Of a DNA stretch of 64,000 bases, positions 1-9,900 are shown piece after piece. The DNA is taken from NCBI RefSeq assembly GCF_017357385.1, contig NZ_CP071632.1:4513534-4577533 (forward strand), read 5' to 3'. The translations under genes were made by a program, and so were the position numbers. Source of the DNA: Rhizobium sp. NZLR1 (GTDB taxonomy: Bacteria; Pseudomonadota; Alphaproteobacteria; Rhizobiales; Rhizobiaceae). The notes under the pieces were generated by a model, which saw only the letters and a program-made list of their open reading frames with translations, ran no database searches and had not been told where the DNA came from. Each line of letters begins with the position of its first letter. Position 1 is the first letter of the stretch.

Positions 1-180
1 GGGCCGCACAAGCAGCCCGCGCGGCAATATTCTTCAATTCGGACGCCAGATCGGATTTTCGACCGTTCTGTATCTTAGCGCGTCTTGAAACATTAGTGGT
101 TTGATGCCTATCTTAACCATGGTCCGGTCTCGATCGGATCTGTGTTGTGCATGGTTTGTCATTCCAGGAAAGGGAAAGCA

Positions 181-594
181 CTGACAACAGTACACGCCAA
201 GGGAAAAACGTTCGCCGTTATCCCGAAGAGTGCGGAACGTGGCGCCGATGCCGCCGCCCGCGCCCTAGAAACCGTCCTCGCCAGCCTCGAGGACTCCAAA
301 GCTGAAGATATCGTCACCATCGACATTGCCGGAAAATCGGCGCTGGGAGACTACATGATCGTCGTCTCCGGCCGCTCGAGCAGGCATGTCATGGCGATCT
401 CGGATCACCTGCTCACCGACCTGAAGGACGACGGCCTCGGCACGGCCCGCGTCGAAGGTCAGGAGGGCGGCGATTGGGTCCTGATCGACACCGGTGACAT
501 TATCGTGCACGTGTTCCGTCCCGAAATCCGCGAGTTCTACAACATCGAAAAGATGTGGGCGGCTCCGGATATGGATGAAGAAACACGGCACTGA
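181..594 (+). CDS. rsfS: Ribosome silencing factor RsfS (Iojap family)
   Basis: RsfS binds ribosomal protein L14 on the free 50S subunit and blocks subunit joining when nutrients are scarce. The protein is about 137 aa, normal for the family, and shows the conserved pattern EGxxGGDWVLIDTGDIIVHVF-like in its second half. The start is uncertain. The frame is open from a GTG at 142 and an ATG at 151, but a strong Shine-Dalgarno (AGGAAAGGG, 165-173) lies inside that extension, about 7 bases before a CTG at 181. The protein from 181 (TTVHAKGKTF...) also looks like the usual rhizobial N-terminus, so I favour CTG. rlmH follows on the same strand, the usual pairing (often nadD-rsfS-rlmH). The first 140 bases of the window contain no gene I can support. 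Confidence 0.9.
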   Translation: MTTVHAKGKTFAVIPKSAERGADAAARALETVLASLEDSKAEDIVTIDIAGKSALGDYMIVVSGRSSRHVMAISDHLLTDLKDDGLGTARVEGQEGGDWVLIDTGDIIVHVFRPEIREFYNIEKMWAAPDMDEETRH

Positions 595-712
595 CAGGCG
601 GTCCGGCATTCTGCCCGACGCCTGAAACGTGGCATTGACTGGCCGGAAAACATCAGAAGCCGGCCGGTGACGCCTTGTGCGCAAGATGTGCCGCATCAGC
701 AGGAGCGGATGA

Positions 713-1195
713 ATGCGAGTTGGTCTTTTTGCGGTGGGACGGCTGAAATCCGGCCCCGAAAAGGATCTTGCGGCCCGTTATTTCGACCGTTTCGCCAAGG
801 CCGGCCCTGCCGTCGGCCTCGAACTGTCCCGTATTGCCGAAGTTGCCGAAAGCCGTGCTTCCAACGGGGAAACCCGCAAGCGCGAGGAAGCGGCGCTGCT
901 GTTGAAATCGCTTGCCGATGGCAGCATCCTCATCCTTCTCGACGAACGCGGCAAGGCGCTTGACAGCGAAGCCTTCGCAAACCTGCTCGGCTCCTATCGC
1001 GACCAGGGCAAACGCGAGCTGACCATTGCCATCGGCGGCGCCGACGGCCTCGATCCATCCCTCTACGACCGTGCCGACACCACGCTTTGCCTGGGCAAGA
1101 TGACCTGGCCGCATCAACTCGTGCGCACGCTGATCGCCGAACAGCTTTATCGCGCCGTGACCATCCTGTCCGGCCACCCCTATCACCGCGTCTGA
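713..1195 (+). CDS. rlmH: 23S rRNA (pseudouridine-1915 N3)-methyltransferase RlmH
   Basis: RlmH is a SPOUT-class methyltransferase that methylates pseudouridine 1915 in helix 69 of 23S rRNA on assembled 70S ribosomes. The 160 aa product has the typical length. The C-terminal knot is recognisable: LDERGKALDSEAFA, then IGGADGLDPSLYDRAD, and the terminal LGKMTWPHQLVR ... YRAVTILSGHPYHR that holds the SAM and active-site residues. The ATG at 713 is preceded by AGGAGCG at a good distance. It lies 118 bases downstream of rsfS and is probably cotranscribed with it. I see nothing unusual. Confidence 0.95.
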   Translation: MRVGLFAVGRLKSGPEKDLAARYFDRFAKAGPAVGLELSRIAEVAESRASNGETRKREEAALLLKSLADGSILILLDERGKALDSEAFANLLGSYRDQGKRELTIAIGGADGLDPSLYDRADTTLCLGKMTWPHQLVRTLIAEQLYRAVTILSGHPYHRV

Positions 1196-1328
1196 TTCCC
1201 CGCCGCTCGGCAATTCGCATTGTCACGCAGCCGTGTTCTGTCAGCCGGCTGTTATGCTTCAAACTTTCTGGCAAAGCGTGCCAAATCAGCTTAGTCTGCA
1301 CGCGTTTTGAGAAAGTGCCCCAACACGC

Positions 1329-2759
1329 ATGACGAGAGAAGCAACCAGGCGATACCGCATGATCCTGCCGGCTATCGCAGCCGGGGTCGGCGTGGCGGTG
1401 ATTGCCGTGTCGGCAAATCCCTTCATCGTCCTGGCGCAAGATGCCGCCCCCGAGGCAGCACAATCGGCACCGCAGCCGGCAGGTGAGCCGGCGCCTCCCG
1501 ATCCGGCCGCCGAACTGGCCGCCAAACGGGATCAGACCCGTACCGAACTCGAAACCCTGTCGAAAACGATCAGCCTCTCCTCCGACAAGGTGAGTGCGCT
1601 TAAACAGAGCATCGCCGATCTGGAAAAGAGCACGCAAAGCATCCGCCAGGCACTGATCGAGTCCGCGGCCCGCCGCAAGGCGCTCGACAAGCAGATCCTG
1701 GCAAGCGAGAAGAAGCTTGCCGATCTCGGCGTCAAGGAGGATGGCATCCGCCGCTCCCTGCACGAGCGCCGCGGCCTCCTGGCCGAGGTGCTGGCAGCCC
1801 TCCAGCGCATGGGCCGCAACCCACCGCCCGCTTTGCTCGTCACCCCTGATGACGCGCTCGCCTCGGTGCGCAGCGCCATCCTGCTCGGCGCCGTCGTGCC
1901 CGGTATCCGCAAGGAGACTGACAAGCTTGCCGGAGACCTTGCAAGCCTCGCCGCATTGCAGACCGCAAGTACCGCCGAGAAGGCCGGCCTGACCGCGACG
2001 ATGACGAACGGTATCGAGGAAGAGCGGCGCATGGACCTGCTGCTTGCCGAAAACGACAAGCTCAGCCGCAGCAATGCCACCGAACTCACCGCCGAGAGAA
2101 AACGCTCCGAGGAGCTGGCGGGCAAGGCGACCAGCCTTGAAGGCCTTGTCGCCTCTATGGAATCCGAGATCGCTTCGGTGCGCGACGCTGCTGCCGCTGC
2201 CCGCCAGGCGGAGGAGAACCGCAAGCTGATGACGGACGAGCAGCGCGCCCAGGCCAAGGCCTTGGCCGACAGCGGCGTGCCCGATAAAAACCGCATTGCG
2301 CCCGCATATCCCTTCGGAGAATTGAAGGCGAAATTGGAGGTGCCCGTCGCGGGCGATATCCTGCGCCAGTTCGGCGATGCCGACGGCACCGGGCACGAGG
2401 CCATGGGAATGACGGTCGCCACCAATCCGGAGACGGTGGTGACGGCGCCTGCGGATGGGCTGGTGGTTTTCGCCGGCGCTTTCCGCAGTTACGGCCAGAT
2501 GATCATCCTCGACACCGGCGATGGGTACCACTTGGTTCTCTCGGGAATGGATACGATCAATACCCGTCAGGGAAAGTTCGTTTTCTCCGGCGAGCCGCTC
2601 GCCGTGATGGGTGCGAAAAGAGTGGCAAGCGCAACTGCATTGGCGCTGGCAACGGACCGGCCAACGCTTTACATTGAATTTCGAAAGGACGGTAAACCGG
2701 TCGATTCCCGACCATGGTGGACCGCCAAAGACACTGGAAAGGCACGCAATGATTCGTAG
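1329..2759 (+). CDS. envC: Murein hydrolase activator, EnvC/LytM-like (degenerate M23 domain)
   Basis: This is a periplasmic coiled-coil protein with a C-terminal LytM (M23) domain, 476 aa. An N-terminal hydrophobic segment (about residues 12-35, ending near LAQDA) looks like a signal peptide, and an internal ATG at 1359 could be the true start. Residues about 50-300 are rich in K/E/L/Q heptads, typical of the EnvC coiled coil. The LytM domain (about 345-470) appears catalytically dead. Where active enzymes have HxGxD there is HEAMGM, and the second HxH is HLVL. This matches EnvC/NlpD-type activators that switch on amidases at the division septum, rather than a peptidase. The last 11 bases overlap ctpA, so the two are probably translated together. 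The activator role is inferred from family and degeneracy; no FtsEX genes are adjacent. Confidence 0.85.
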   Translation: MTREATRRYRMILPAIAAGVGVAVIAVSANPFIVLAQDAAPEAAQSAPQPAGEPAPPDPAAELAAKRDQTRTELETLSKTISLSSDKVSALKQSIADLEKSTQSIRQALIESAARRKALDKQILASEKKLADLGVKEDGIRRSLHERRGLLAEVLAALQRMGRNPPPALLVTPDDALASVRSAILLGAVVPGIRKETDKLAGDLASLAALQTASTAEKAGLTATMTNGIEEERRMDLLLAENDKLSRSNATELTAERKRSEELAGKATSLEGLVASMESEIASVRDAAAAARQAEENRKLMTDEQRAQAKALADSGVPDKNRIAPAYPFGELKAKLEVPVAGDILRQFGDADGTGHEAMGMTVATNPETVVTAPADGLVVFAGAFRSYGQMIILDTGDGYHLVLSGMDTINTRQGKFVFSGEPLAVMGAKRVASATALALATDRPTLYIEFRKDGKPVDSRPWWTAKDTGKARNDS

Positions 2760-4071
2760 GGCTTCTTTTGTTCTGGTCGGCGCATTGATGGGTGCGACCG
2801 CAATGAGCGTCATTTACTCGGCGGGTGCGCCGGCAGAAGCGGCCGGATCCTCGACGTACAAGGAACTCTCGGTGTTCGGCGATGTCTTCGAGCGAGTGCG
2901 CGCCCAATACGTGACGCCGCCGGCCGAAGACAAGCTGATCGAGAACGCCATCAACGGCATGCTCTCCTCGCTGGATCCGCATTCGAGCTATATGAATGCG
3001 AAGGACGCCGAGGACATGCGCACCCAGACGAAGGGTGAGTTCGGCGGCCTCGGCATCGAAGTCACCATGGAAGACGACCTCGTCAAGGTCATCACCCCGA
3101 TCGACGATACGCCCGCCGCCAAGGCCGGTGTTCTCGCCGGCGATTATATCTCCGAGATCGACGGCCAGTCCGTGCGCGGCCTGAAGCTGGAAGACGCCGT
3201 TGAGAAGATGCGCGGCGCCGTCAACACACCGATCAAGCTGACGCTGATCCGCAAGGGCGCCGACAAGCCGATCGAGCTGACGATCGTCCGTGACGTCGTC
3301 GCCGTCCAGGCCGTCAAGTCGCGTGTCGAGGACGATGTCGGTTATCTCCGCATCATCTCCTTCACCGAGAAGACCTATCCTGATATGGAAAAGGCGATCA
3401 AGAAGATCAAGGACACCGTTCCGGCCGACAAGCTGAAAGGTTATGTCCTCGACCTGCGGCTCAATCCGGGCGGCCTGCTCGACCAGGCGATCAATGTCTC
3501 CGATGCCCTGCTGGAGCGTGGCGAAGTCGTTTCGACGCGCGGCCGCAATCCCGATGAAACCCGCCGCTTCAATGCCGGTCCGGGCGACCTGACGGATGGC
3601 AAGCCGGTTATCGTGCTGATCAACGGCGGTTCGGCTTCCGCATCGGAAATCGTCGCCGGCGCTCTTCAGGATCTGCGCCGCGCCACCGTTCTCGGCACAC
3701 GCTCTTTCGGCAAGGGCTCCGTCCAGACGATCATCCCGCTCGGCGAAAACGGCGCGCTGCGCCTGACCACGGCGCTCTATTACACGCCGTCGGGCCGCTC
3801 GATCCAAGGCACCGGCATCACCCCCGACATCAAGGTCGAGGAGCCGCTGCCGCAGGAACTGCAGGGCAAGATGGTGACCGAAGGCGAATCCAGTCTGCGC
3901 GGCCATATCAAGGGCCAGAGCGAGACGGACGAAGGTTCGGGCTCGGTTGCCTATGTGCCGCCGGACCCGAAGGACGACGTTCAGCTGAACTACGCGCTCG
4001 ATCTGCTGCGCGGCAAGAAGACCGATCCGGCCTTCCCGCCAAACCCTGACAAAGCCGTCGTCGCCAAGTAA
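2749..4071 (+). CDS. ctpA: Carboxyl-terminal processing protease CtpA (S41 family)
   Basis: CtpA is a periplasmic serine protease that trims or degrades envelope proteins from the C-terminus. The 440 aa product begins with a signal sequence (MIRRASFVLVGALMG...). A PDZ domain follows around residues 95-180, including GGLGIEV and the GVLAGDYISEIDG segment. The S41 catalytic core has the serine in GGSASASEIVAG (about residue 297) and the general-base lysine in SFGKGSVQ (about residue 323). I chose ATG 2749 because GGAAAGG precedes it and the signal peptide begins there; the reading frame is open further upstream inside envC. The start overlaps the envC stop by 11 bases. Pairing of an M23-like protein with CtpA is common in alphaproteobacteria and suggests joint control of peptidoglycan enzymes. 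Confidence 0.95.
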   Translation: MIRRASFVLVGALMGATAMSVIYSAGAPAEAAGSSTYKELSVFGDVFERVRAQYVTPPAEDKLIENAINGMLSSLDPHSSYMNAKDAEDMRTQTKGEFGGLGIEVTMEDDLVKVITPIDDTPAAKAGVLAGDYISEIDGQSVRGLKLEDAVEKMRGAVNTPIKLTLIRKGADKPIELTIVRDVVAVQAVKSRVEDDVGYLRIISFTEKTYPDMEKAIKKIKDTVPADKLKGYVLDLRLNPGGLLDQAINVSDALLERGEVVSTRGRNPDETRRFNAGPGDLTDGKPVIVLINGGSASASEIVAGALQDLRRATVLGTRSFGKGSVQTIIPLGENGALRLTTALYYTPSGRSIQGTGITPDIKVEEPLPQELQGKMVTEGESSLRGHIKGQSETDEGSGSVAYVPPDPKDDVQLNYALDLLRGKKTDPAFPPNPDKAVVAK

Positions 4072-4081
4072 TGATCACCTC

Positions 4082-4105
4082 AAGGCCGGGCGAGTTGCCC
4101 GGCCT
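4082..4105 (+). terminator. Possible rho-independent terminator after ctpA
   Basis: A GC-rich inverted repeat (AAGGCCGGGC, loop GAGTT, GCCCGGCCTT) starts 10 bases after the ctpA stop. The downstream tract (GACCCTTTCT) is only weakly T-rich, so termination may be partial and the next gene may still be read through. Confidence 0.5.
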
Positions 4106-4147
4106 TGACCCTTTCTGCTGTTTCCCGGTTTTGGAGCGGGCGAAAAA

Positions 4148-5341
4148 TTGGGAACGGACCTGCATGCGCCTTTGGGCGGCAACCGCAAAACCGGCAGCCG
4201 GCGGCCGGGTGTTTTGCGCCTGGGCCGCATCGCCGCCAGTCTTTGTCTTTTCGCGATAGGCGGCTTTTCCCTCTATACGGCGTTTCGCGGCGATGGGCTC
4301 GAACGCACCAAACCACCAGCGGCAGAACGAGCCGCAACGCCCCCCAATACGCCTCCGCCACCGACGACAACCGCCACAAAGACGCCGGACGGCATGCCGC
4401 GCGCCGAACCGCGCTCAGGCGCCACTGTCGAACAGATGGTCACCGGCGACGGCTCCGTCGTCACCAAATACAGCCCCCGCCCGCGCGATGGCAGCGGGCC
4501 GGTGCTTGTGGATGCCATGCAGATCGGCCAGGATCCGCGCATGGCGGCCCAGCCGAATGAAGCACTGCTCGAACAAACCCCGTTTGGCAGGCTTCCGATC
4601 GTCGGTCCCGATGGCCGGCGGCCGATGGATCAATATGCCCGTCCCGCGTCCGGCGCGCGCGGTGTCCGCATCGCCATCGTCGTCAGCGGCCTCGGGCTCA
4701 GCCAGACCGGAACGCAGCGCGCCATCGCTGAATTGCCGGAGGAAATCACCTTTGCCTTTGCCGCAAGCGGCAACAGCCTGCAGCGCTGGATGCAGGAAGC
4801 CCGCCGCGGCGGCCACGAAATTCTTCTGCAAGTGCCGCTCGAGCCGTTTGATTACCCGACGAATGATCCCGGTCCGGAAACGCTGCTGACCACGAAACCG
4901 CCCGCCCGCAATATCGAGAACCTGCACAAGGCGATGGGCGAGATCACCAATTATACCGGCGTCATGAATTATCTCGGCGGACGTTTCCTGTCCGATTCCA
5001 CCGCCATGGAACCTGTCATGCGCGATATCGGCAAGCGCGGCCTGCTGTTCCTCGACGACGGCACGTCGGCGCAGTCGAAGACGGCGGCGGTCGCCAAGGG
5101 AACCGAACTGCCCTATGCCTTCGCCGATCTGCAGCTCGATGGCCAGCTCGATATAAACGCCGTACTGAAGAAGCTCGACGAGCTCGAGCGCATTGCCCGC
5201 AAGAACGGCCAGGCAATCGGCGTCGCTTCGGCTTTCGATGAGAGTGTTGACGCCATCGCCAAATGGAGCGAGGAGGCTGCGATGCGCGGCATCGAGATCG
5301 TCGGCGTCGCCGCCCTTTCCACCGATCCTCGTAACCCCTGA
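4148..5341 (+). CDS. Divergent polysaccharide deacetylase family protein (YibQ/DUF610-like)
   Basis: The 397 aa protein has a short cytoplasmic N-terminus, one membrane anchor (about residues 28-45, LGRIAASLCLFAIGGFSLY) and a proline/threonine-rich linker to about residue 150. A periplasmic domain of the divergent polysaccharide deacetylase family follows. That domain shows RIAIVVSGLGLS at its start, the segment GVMNYLGGRFLSD, and GLLFLDDGTSAQS near the end of the barrel. The family shares the fold of NodB-type deacetylases, but its substrate is unknown to me. The start is TTG at 4148, preceded by GAGCGGGCG; no better ATG fits the membrane anchor. It sits between ctpA and rppH, an arrangement I associate with rhizobia, so a role in envelope or peptidoglycan metabolism is likely but unproven. 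Confidence 0.85.
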   Translation: MGTDLHAPLGGNRKTGSRRPGVLRLGRIAASLCLFAIGGFSLYTAFRGDGLERTKPPAAERAATPPNTPPPPTTTATKTPDGMPRAEPRSGATVEQMVTGDGSVVTKYSPRPRDGSGPVLVDAMQIGQDPRMAAQPNEALLEQTPFGRLPIVGPDGRRPMDQYARPASGARGVRIAIVVSGLGLSQTGTQRAIAELPEEITFAFAASGNSLQRWMQEARRGGHEILLQVPLEPFDYPTNDPGPETLLTTKPPARNIENLHKAMGEITNYTGVMNYLGGRFLSDSTAMEPVMRDIGKRGLLFLDDGTSAQSKTAAVAKGTELPYAFADLQLDGQLDINAVLKKLDELERIARKNGQAIGVASAFDESVDAIAKWSEEAAMRGIEIVGVAALSTDPRNP

Positions 5342-5374
5342 AATCCCCGAGAAAATCCTTGAACGGAGAAGAAG

Positions 5375-5908
5375 ATGAGCCAGGCGACCGTGAAAGCCGA
5401 GGATCTGCCCTACCGCCCTTGCGTCGGCGTAATGATCCTGAACCGCGCTGGCCTTGTCTGGGCTGGACGACGCATTCCCGACGGCAATTCGGAGTATGAC
5501 GGCTCGCCGCAGCTCTGGCAGATGCCTCAAGGGGGCATCGACGAGGGCGAGGATCCATTGGACGCCGCCTACCGCGAACTCTACGAGGAGACCGGCATCA
5601 AGACGGTGACCTTGCTTGCCGAAGCGAGAGACTGGATCAACTATGATCTGCCGCCGGCACTGATCGGTATCGGGCTAAGGGGAAAGTTCCGCGGCCAGAC
5701 GCAGCGCTGGTTCGCCTTCCGCTTCGACGGCGACGACAGCGAGATCGCCATCAATCCGCCGCCTGGCGGCCACGAGCCGGAATTCGATTCCTGGGAATGG
5801 AAGCCGATGCAGGAATTGCCGAGGCTGATCGTTTCCTTCAAGCGCAGCGTCTACGATCAGGTGGTGGCCGAATTCCAGCATCTGGCAGGACTGCAATCGG
5901 AAGACTGA
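5375..5908 (+). CDS. rppH: RNA pyrophosphohydrolase RppH (Nudix)
   Basis: RppH removes pyrophosphate from 5'-triphosphorylated mRNA and so opens it to RNase E decay; related alphaproteobacterial enzymes also cleave dinucleoside polyphosphates. The 177 aa protein carries a complete Nudix box, with GGIDEGEDP followed by REL-EETGI, including the metal-binding glutamates. The N-terminal [11 protein letters not shown] and WQMPQGG segments are typical of RppH/IalA. ATG 5375 follows GGAGAAGAAG. It lies 33 bases after the deacetylase-like gene and is likely cotranscribed. A strong hairpin at 5961-5985 separates it from the convergent bfr. Confidence 0.93.
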   Translation: MSQATVKAEDLPYRPCVGVMILNRAGLVWAGRRIPDGNSEYDGSPQLWQMPQGGIDEGEDPLDAAYRELYEETGIKTVTLLAEARDWINYDLPPALIGIGLRGKFRGQTQRWFAFRFDGDDSEIAINPPPGGHEPEFDSWEWKPMQELPRLIVSFKRSVYDQVVAEFQHLAGLQSED

Positions 5909-5960
5909 TCGATACGGGCTGAGCGGACTGGTCGGCACCTGATACTGTCAGATGCGGAAC

Positions 5961-5985
5961 ACCGGCCGCCCAGGCGGCCGGTTTG
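5961..5985. terminator. Hairpin between convergent rppH and bfr
   Basis: A perfect inverted repeat (ACCGGCCGCC, loop CAG, GCGGCCGGT) is followed on the plus strand by TTGTC. It sits 52 bases after rppH and 10 bases beyond the end of bfr. It may stop transcription from both sides, though the T-tract is short. Confidence 0.6.
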
Positions 5986-5995
5986 TCATCGAATA

Positions 5996-6481
5996 CTATT
6001 CAGCTTCGTTGGCGGAATCGGCGTTGAGCTGGCCGTATTTGCTCTCGCCGATTTTCCCGAGCAGATCGAGCTGCGTTTCGAGGAAGTCGATATGGCCTTC
6101 CTCATCCATCAGCAGCTCTTCGAAGAGCTTCATCGAAACGTAATCACCGGCCTCGTGACAGATATCGCGCGATTTCTTGTAGGCCGCGCGGGCGTCGTAT
6201 TCGCCGGCGAGATCGGCTTCCAGCACTTCCTTGACGTTCTGGCCGATGCGCAGAGGCGCAAGGGTCTGCAGATTGGGATGGCCTTCGAGGAAAATGATGC
6301 GGGCAACAAGCCGGTCGGCATGATGCATCTCTTCGATGGATTCGGCGCGCTCCTTTTTGGCGAGCTTGGTGTAGCCCCAGTCCTCAAGCAGACGATAGTG
6401 AACCCAATATTGATTGACCGCCCCGAGCTCGAGGAACAACGCCTCGTTAAGCCGCTCGATGACCTTTTTGTCGCCTTTCAA
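5996..6481 (-). CDS. bfr: Bacterioferritin
   Basis: Bacterioferritin forms a 24-mer haem-containing cage that oxidises and stores iron. The 161 aa product starts at a TTG (6479-6481), not at the ATG upstream. AGGAGAG lies seven bases before the TTG. With this start the residue numbers fall exactly on the family: E18, E51 and H54 of the ferroxidase site, and M52, the haem axial ligand, in EEMHHADRL. The remaining diiron ligands lie in the EYDARAAY and [12 protein letters not shown] helices. The gene overlaps the end of bfd by 35 bases in another frame, so the pair is one transcription unit with coupled translation. Iron control through Irr or RirA would be expected in rhizobia, but I could not identify an operator. 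Confidence 0.95.
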   Translation of the reverse strand: MKGDKKVIERLNEALFLELGAVNQYWVHYRLLEDWGYTKLAKKERAESIEEMHHADRLVARIIFLEGHPNLQTLAPLRIGQNVKEVLEADLAGEYDARAAYKKSRDICHEAGDYVSMKLFEELLMDEEGHIDFLETQLDLLGKIGESKYGQLNADSANEAE

Positions 6482-6758
6482 TGTCCGCTCTCCTGTTTTC
6501 CTCATGGAATTGCTTCAAGCGGGACATGAAATCAAATATCTCGGCCTCCGTCGAGTGGCGACGGGCATGATACTCCTCGGTTGTCTGCACAATGATGTCG
6601 ACGACGTTTGGAAAGCAGCCACAGCAACGACCGCGTTTTTCCATGGCGTGATAGACCTTCGCCGGCACGATAAGCTGCCAACAGTCTTCGTCGAGAAGGT
6701 TGGTGATAACCTCCCGGATTTCCTTGTCGGTTATATAATTGCAGCTGCAGACAAGCAC
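6447..6758 (-). CDS. bfd: Bacterioferritin-associated ferredoxin Bfd-like, (2Fe-2S)
   Basis: This is a small ferredoxin that reduces the Bfr core to release iron. The 103 aa protein, longer than the roughly 64 aa E. coli Bfd, begins MLVCSC and has cysteines at C4, C6, C45 and C48 (GRCCGC), the Bfd-type cluster ligands. The C-terminal 30-40 residues are charged and extend beyond the minimal domain. The start is GTG at 6758, with GGAATGAAG just upstream. The open frame continues to 6944, but that extension is unrelated to the family. The gene is upstream of bfr and overlaps it by 35 bases. The order bfd-bfr implies co-expression of storage and mobilisation proteins. Confidence 0.9.
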   Translation of the reverse strand: MLVCSCNYITDKEIREVITNLLDEDCWQLIVPAKVYHAMEKRGRCCGCFPNVVDIIVQTTEEYHARRHSTEAEIFDFMSRLKQFHEENRRADIERRQKGHRAA

Positions 6759-6967
6759 GTCTTCATTCCAAACATGACACTGACTATCGTGTTTTCTGCT
6801 AAAGAAGATGGTGGCTGTCAAGAAAAAATTCGAGCCCCGCATCAGAGAACAGCGGCGTCCGAATCGGGCCACAGGCATATCGCTGGTGATTATGTAGCGG
6901 TTCCAGGGGGATGCAGCCAGAAAGCAGATGAAGGCGCACCGCATGGCCCTGATCGGTGCGATATTTA

Positions 6968-9900
6968 TTAATGGAAGTTGCGGCCGCGCGGCATCACCAC
7001 AGCGGTTTCCGCTGCGCCGGAATTGCTGTCTGTGGCAGCCATCCGTTTTTCCAGCTCCGCCCTCTCTTGTGCAAGCTTTTTCTGCCGCTGATCGACTCCC
7101 GGTCTCAGCACTTCGTCTGCTCGCTCGCAGACCCCGAAACGCCGGGCCTCGCGTTGCAGGATACCGAGCGTCGGCGTCATGTCTTCGATATGCTCGACGA
7201 CGGTATGGATCACACCGCTCTGGCTTTGCAGCCTGCCGCGGATTTTCACCAGCCGGGCGCCCATCACAACCGAACGGTATGTGTCGAATATCTTGTTCCA
7301 GACGATTGCATTGGCCACCCCGGTCTCGTCCTCAAGCGTCATGAAGATCACGCCCTTGGCCGAACCCGGCCGCTGGCGCACCAGCACGAGGCCTGCAATC
7401 GTCACCCGATGCCCGTTTGCGACCTTTAAAAGATCGACATTGCGCGTCACGCCCACCTTGCGCAATTCCTCGCGCAGGAAGGAGACCGGATGCGCCTTCA
7501 GCGACAGCGAGAGATAACGATAATCCTCGATGACCTGCTCTCCCGGCAGCATTTCAGGCAGCTTCGTTGCAGGCTCGATCTGGAGGTCGAGATGACGGGC
7601 CTGCTCGAAAAGCGGCAGCTCCTCGGCGGCGCTCTTCACATCCAGCGCCCGCACAGCCCAGAGCGCGTCGCGTCGTGATAGTTTGAGGGATTGGAACGCA
7701 TCCGCATCCGCCAGTCGCTCGATGACGGATTTCTGCAGGCCAGACCGCAGCCAGAGATCCCGAACGGAGCTGTAGCCTTTGCCTCGATTTCTGATGAGCA
7801 GCTCCATCTCTTTATCCGAAACGCCCTTGATCTGCCGAAAGCCGAGCCGCACCGCGTGCCGTGCCTTGATGACCCCGCGCATCTCATGGTGGCGAAAATC
7901 GATGGCATTCGGATCGAAAGCGGCCGCTTCCAGACCGCAGTCCCAGTCGGATTCGTTGATGTCGACCGGCAGGATTTTTACCCCGTGCTCGCGTGCATCC
8001 CGCACCAGCTGCGCCGGCGCATAAAACCCCATGGGCTGGGAATTCAGCATCGCCGCGCAGAAGACGTCGGGATAATAGGCCTTGAGCCATGAGGAGGCAT
8101 AGACCAGCAGTGCAAAGGAGGCGGCATGGCTTTCAGGGAAACCATATTCACCGAAGCCTTTGATCTGGTTGAAACACTGCTGTGCAAATTCCGGGGCATA
8201 ATCCTTTGAGACCATTCCCTCGAGGAACCGCTTCTCGAAATTGCCGATCGTGCCGGTTCGCTTGAATGTCGCCATCGCTCTGCGAAGCTTGTCGGCTTCT
8301 CCAGGCGCAAAGCCTGCAGCTGTGATGGCGATCTGCATCGCCTGTTCCTGGAACAACGGCACGCCGAGGGTTCTTTCCAGAACCGCTTCCAGCTCCTTAC
8401 TCGGATATTCGATCGGGATATTCTTGGCCCGCTGCTCCCGGCGCTTCAGATAGGGATGTACCATATCGCCCTGGATCGGTCCTGGCCGGACGATCGCCAC
8501 CTCGATGACGAGGTCGTAGAATACCTTCGGCTTAAGACGCGGCAGCATGCTCATCTGCGCCCGGCTCTCGATCTGGAAGACGCCAAGCGTATCGGCCCGG
8601 CCCATCATCTCGTAAACCGGCCTGCCTTCGTCTCCATGCTCCCTGTTGCCGAGATCTGCGAGCGTCTTCTTCACGTCGTAATGCAGTTCAAGCAGCGAAA
8701 AACCCTTCCGCAAGCAGGTCAGCATGCCGAGCGCCAGCACATCCACCTTGAGGATCTTGACATTGTCGAGATCGTCCTTGTCCCATTCGATCATGTAGCG
8801 ATCCGGCATTGCCGTCTTCATGATCGGCACCACTTCATCGAGCCGGTCCCGCGTGATGACGAAGCCGCCGACATGCTGGGTGAGGTGGCGCGGAAAGCCG
8901 AGAAGCTCGGAGGCATATTTCAGCACGTTCCTGGTGACCGGATCCTTGATATCGAGACCAGCCGCCTTTGCATCCCTCTCGGAAAGATTATCCTCCGACC
9001 AGCCCCAGATGAGGCTGCTGATCGCCGACTGGACATCCTCCGACAGCCCGAAGGCCTTGGCGACCTCGCGGCCGGCCGAACGGGTACGGTAGGTGGTCAC
9101 CCCCGCCGTCAGCCCGGCATGTTCTCTTTTGTAGGTTCTGTAGATGAACTGGATGACCTCTTCGCGCCGATCATGCTCGAAATCGACATCGATATCCGGC
9201 GGTTCGTCGCGATCCATCGAAATGAAACGGTCGAACAGCAGCGTGCTCTTTTGAGGATCGACTTCCGTAATTTCGAGACAATAGCAGATGACCGAATTTG
9301 CCGCCGATCCGCGTCCTTGGCACAAGACCTTGAGGTCATAACGGGCGTGCTGGATGATCCTGTGAACCGTCAGGAAGTAGGAAGCGTAGTTCTTGTCGCC
9401 GATGAGTTTTAACTCGTAATCGATCTGCGTCGCCACCTTGAGCGGAACACCCTCGGGATAGCGCCTTGCGGCTCCTGCCCTCGTCAGCCTCTCGAGCGTC
9501 TGCTGCGGTGTTTCGCCGGGATCGTTTTCAGGTGGATAATTATGCTCCAATTCCTTCAGCGAAAAGCTCAGCTTGCCGAAGAAGGCCTGGCTATTTTCGA
9601 TCGCACCAGGATAGTCCCGGAAGATCCGGACCATTTCACGTGAATCCTTGAGGTAGCGCTCGGCATTCGGCGCCAGCAGGAATCCGGCTTGCGCTATCTG
9701 TATATGCTCCCGGATCGCGATCACCACATCCGAAAGCGGCCGGCGTTCAGGATGATGATAAAGCGGCTGGTTGGTCGCAATCAGCGGCACGCGATTTTGT
9801 GCCGCAAGCATGGCAAGCACCGCAAAGACCTGCCTGTCGCGGCCGTCATAGGCTGGCGCCAGCGCCATAAAAAAAGCCTTGCGGAACCGTCTGCGAAATC

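Noticed and set aside
1..141. Possible end of nadD or another gene at the left edge
   Set aside because: None of the three plus-strand frames shows a recognisable C-terminus, so no partial gene is claimed.
930..2813. 627-codon minus-strand open frame opposite rlmH and envC
   Set aside because: Low-complexity His/Arg/Gly composition, no recognisable domain, and full overlap with well-supported genes on the other strand.
9631..9646. parS-like CATTTCACGTGAATCC inside dnaE2
   Set aside because: Four mismatches to parS and within coding sequence; chance match to a partly palindromic core is likely.
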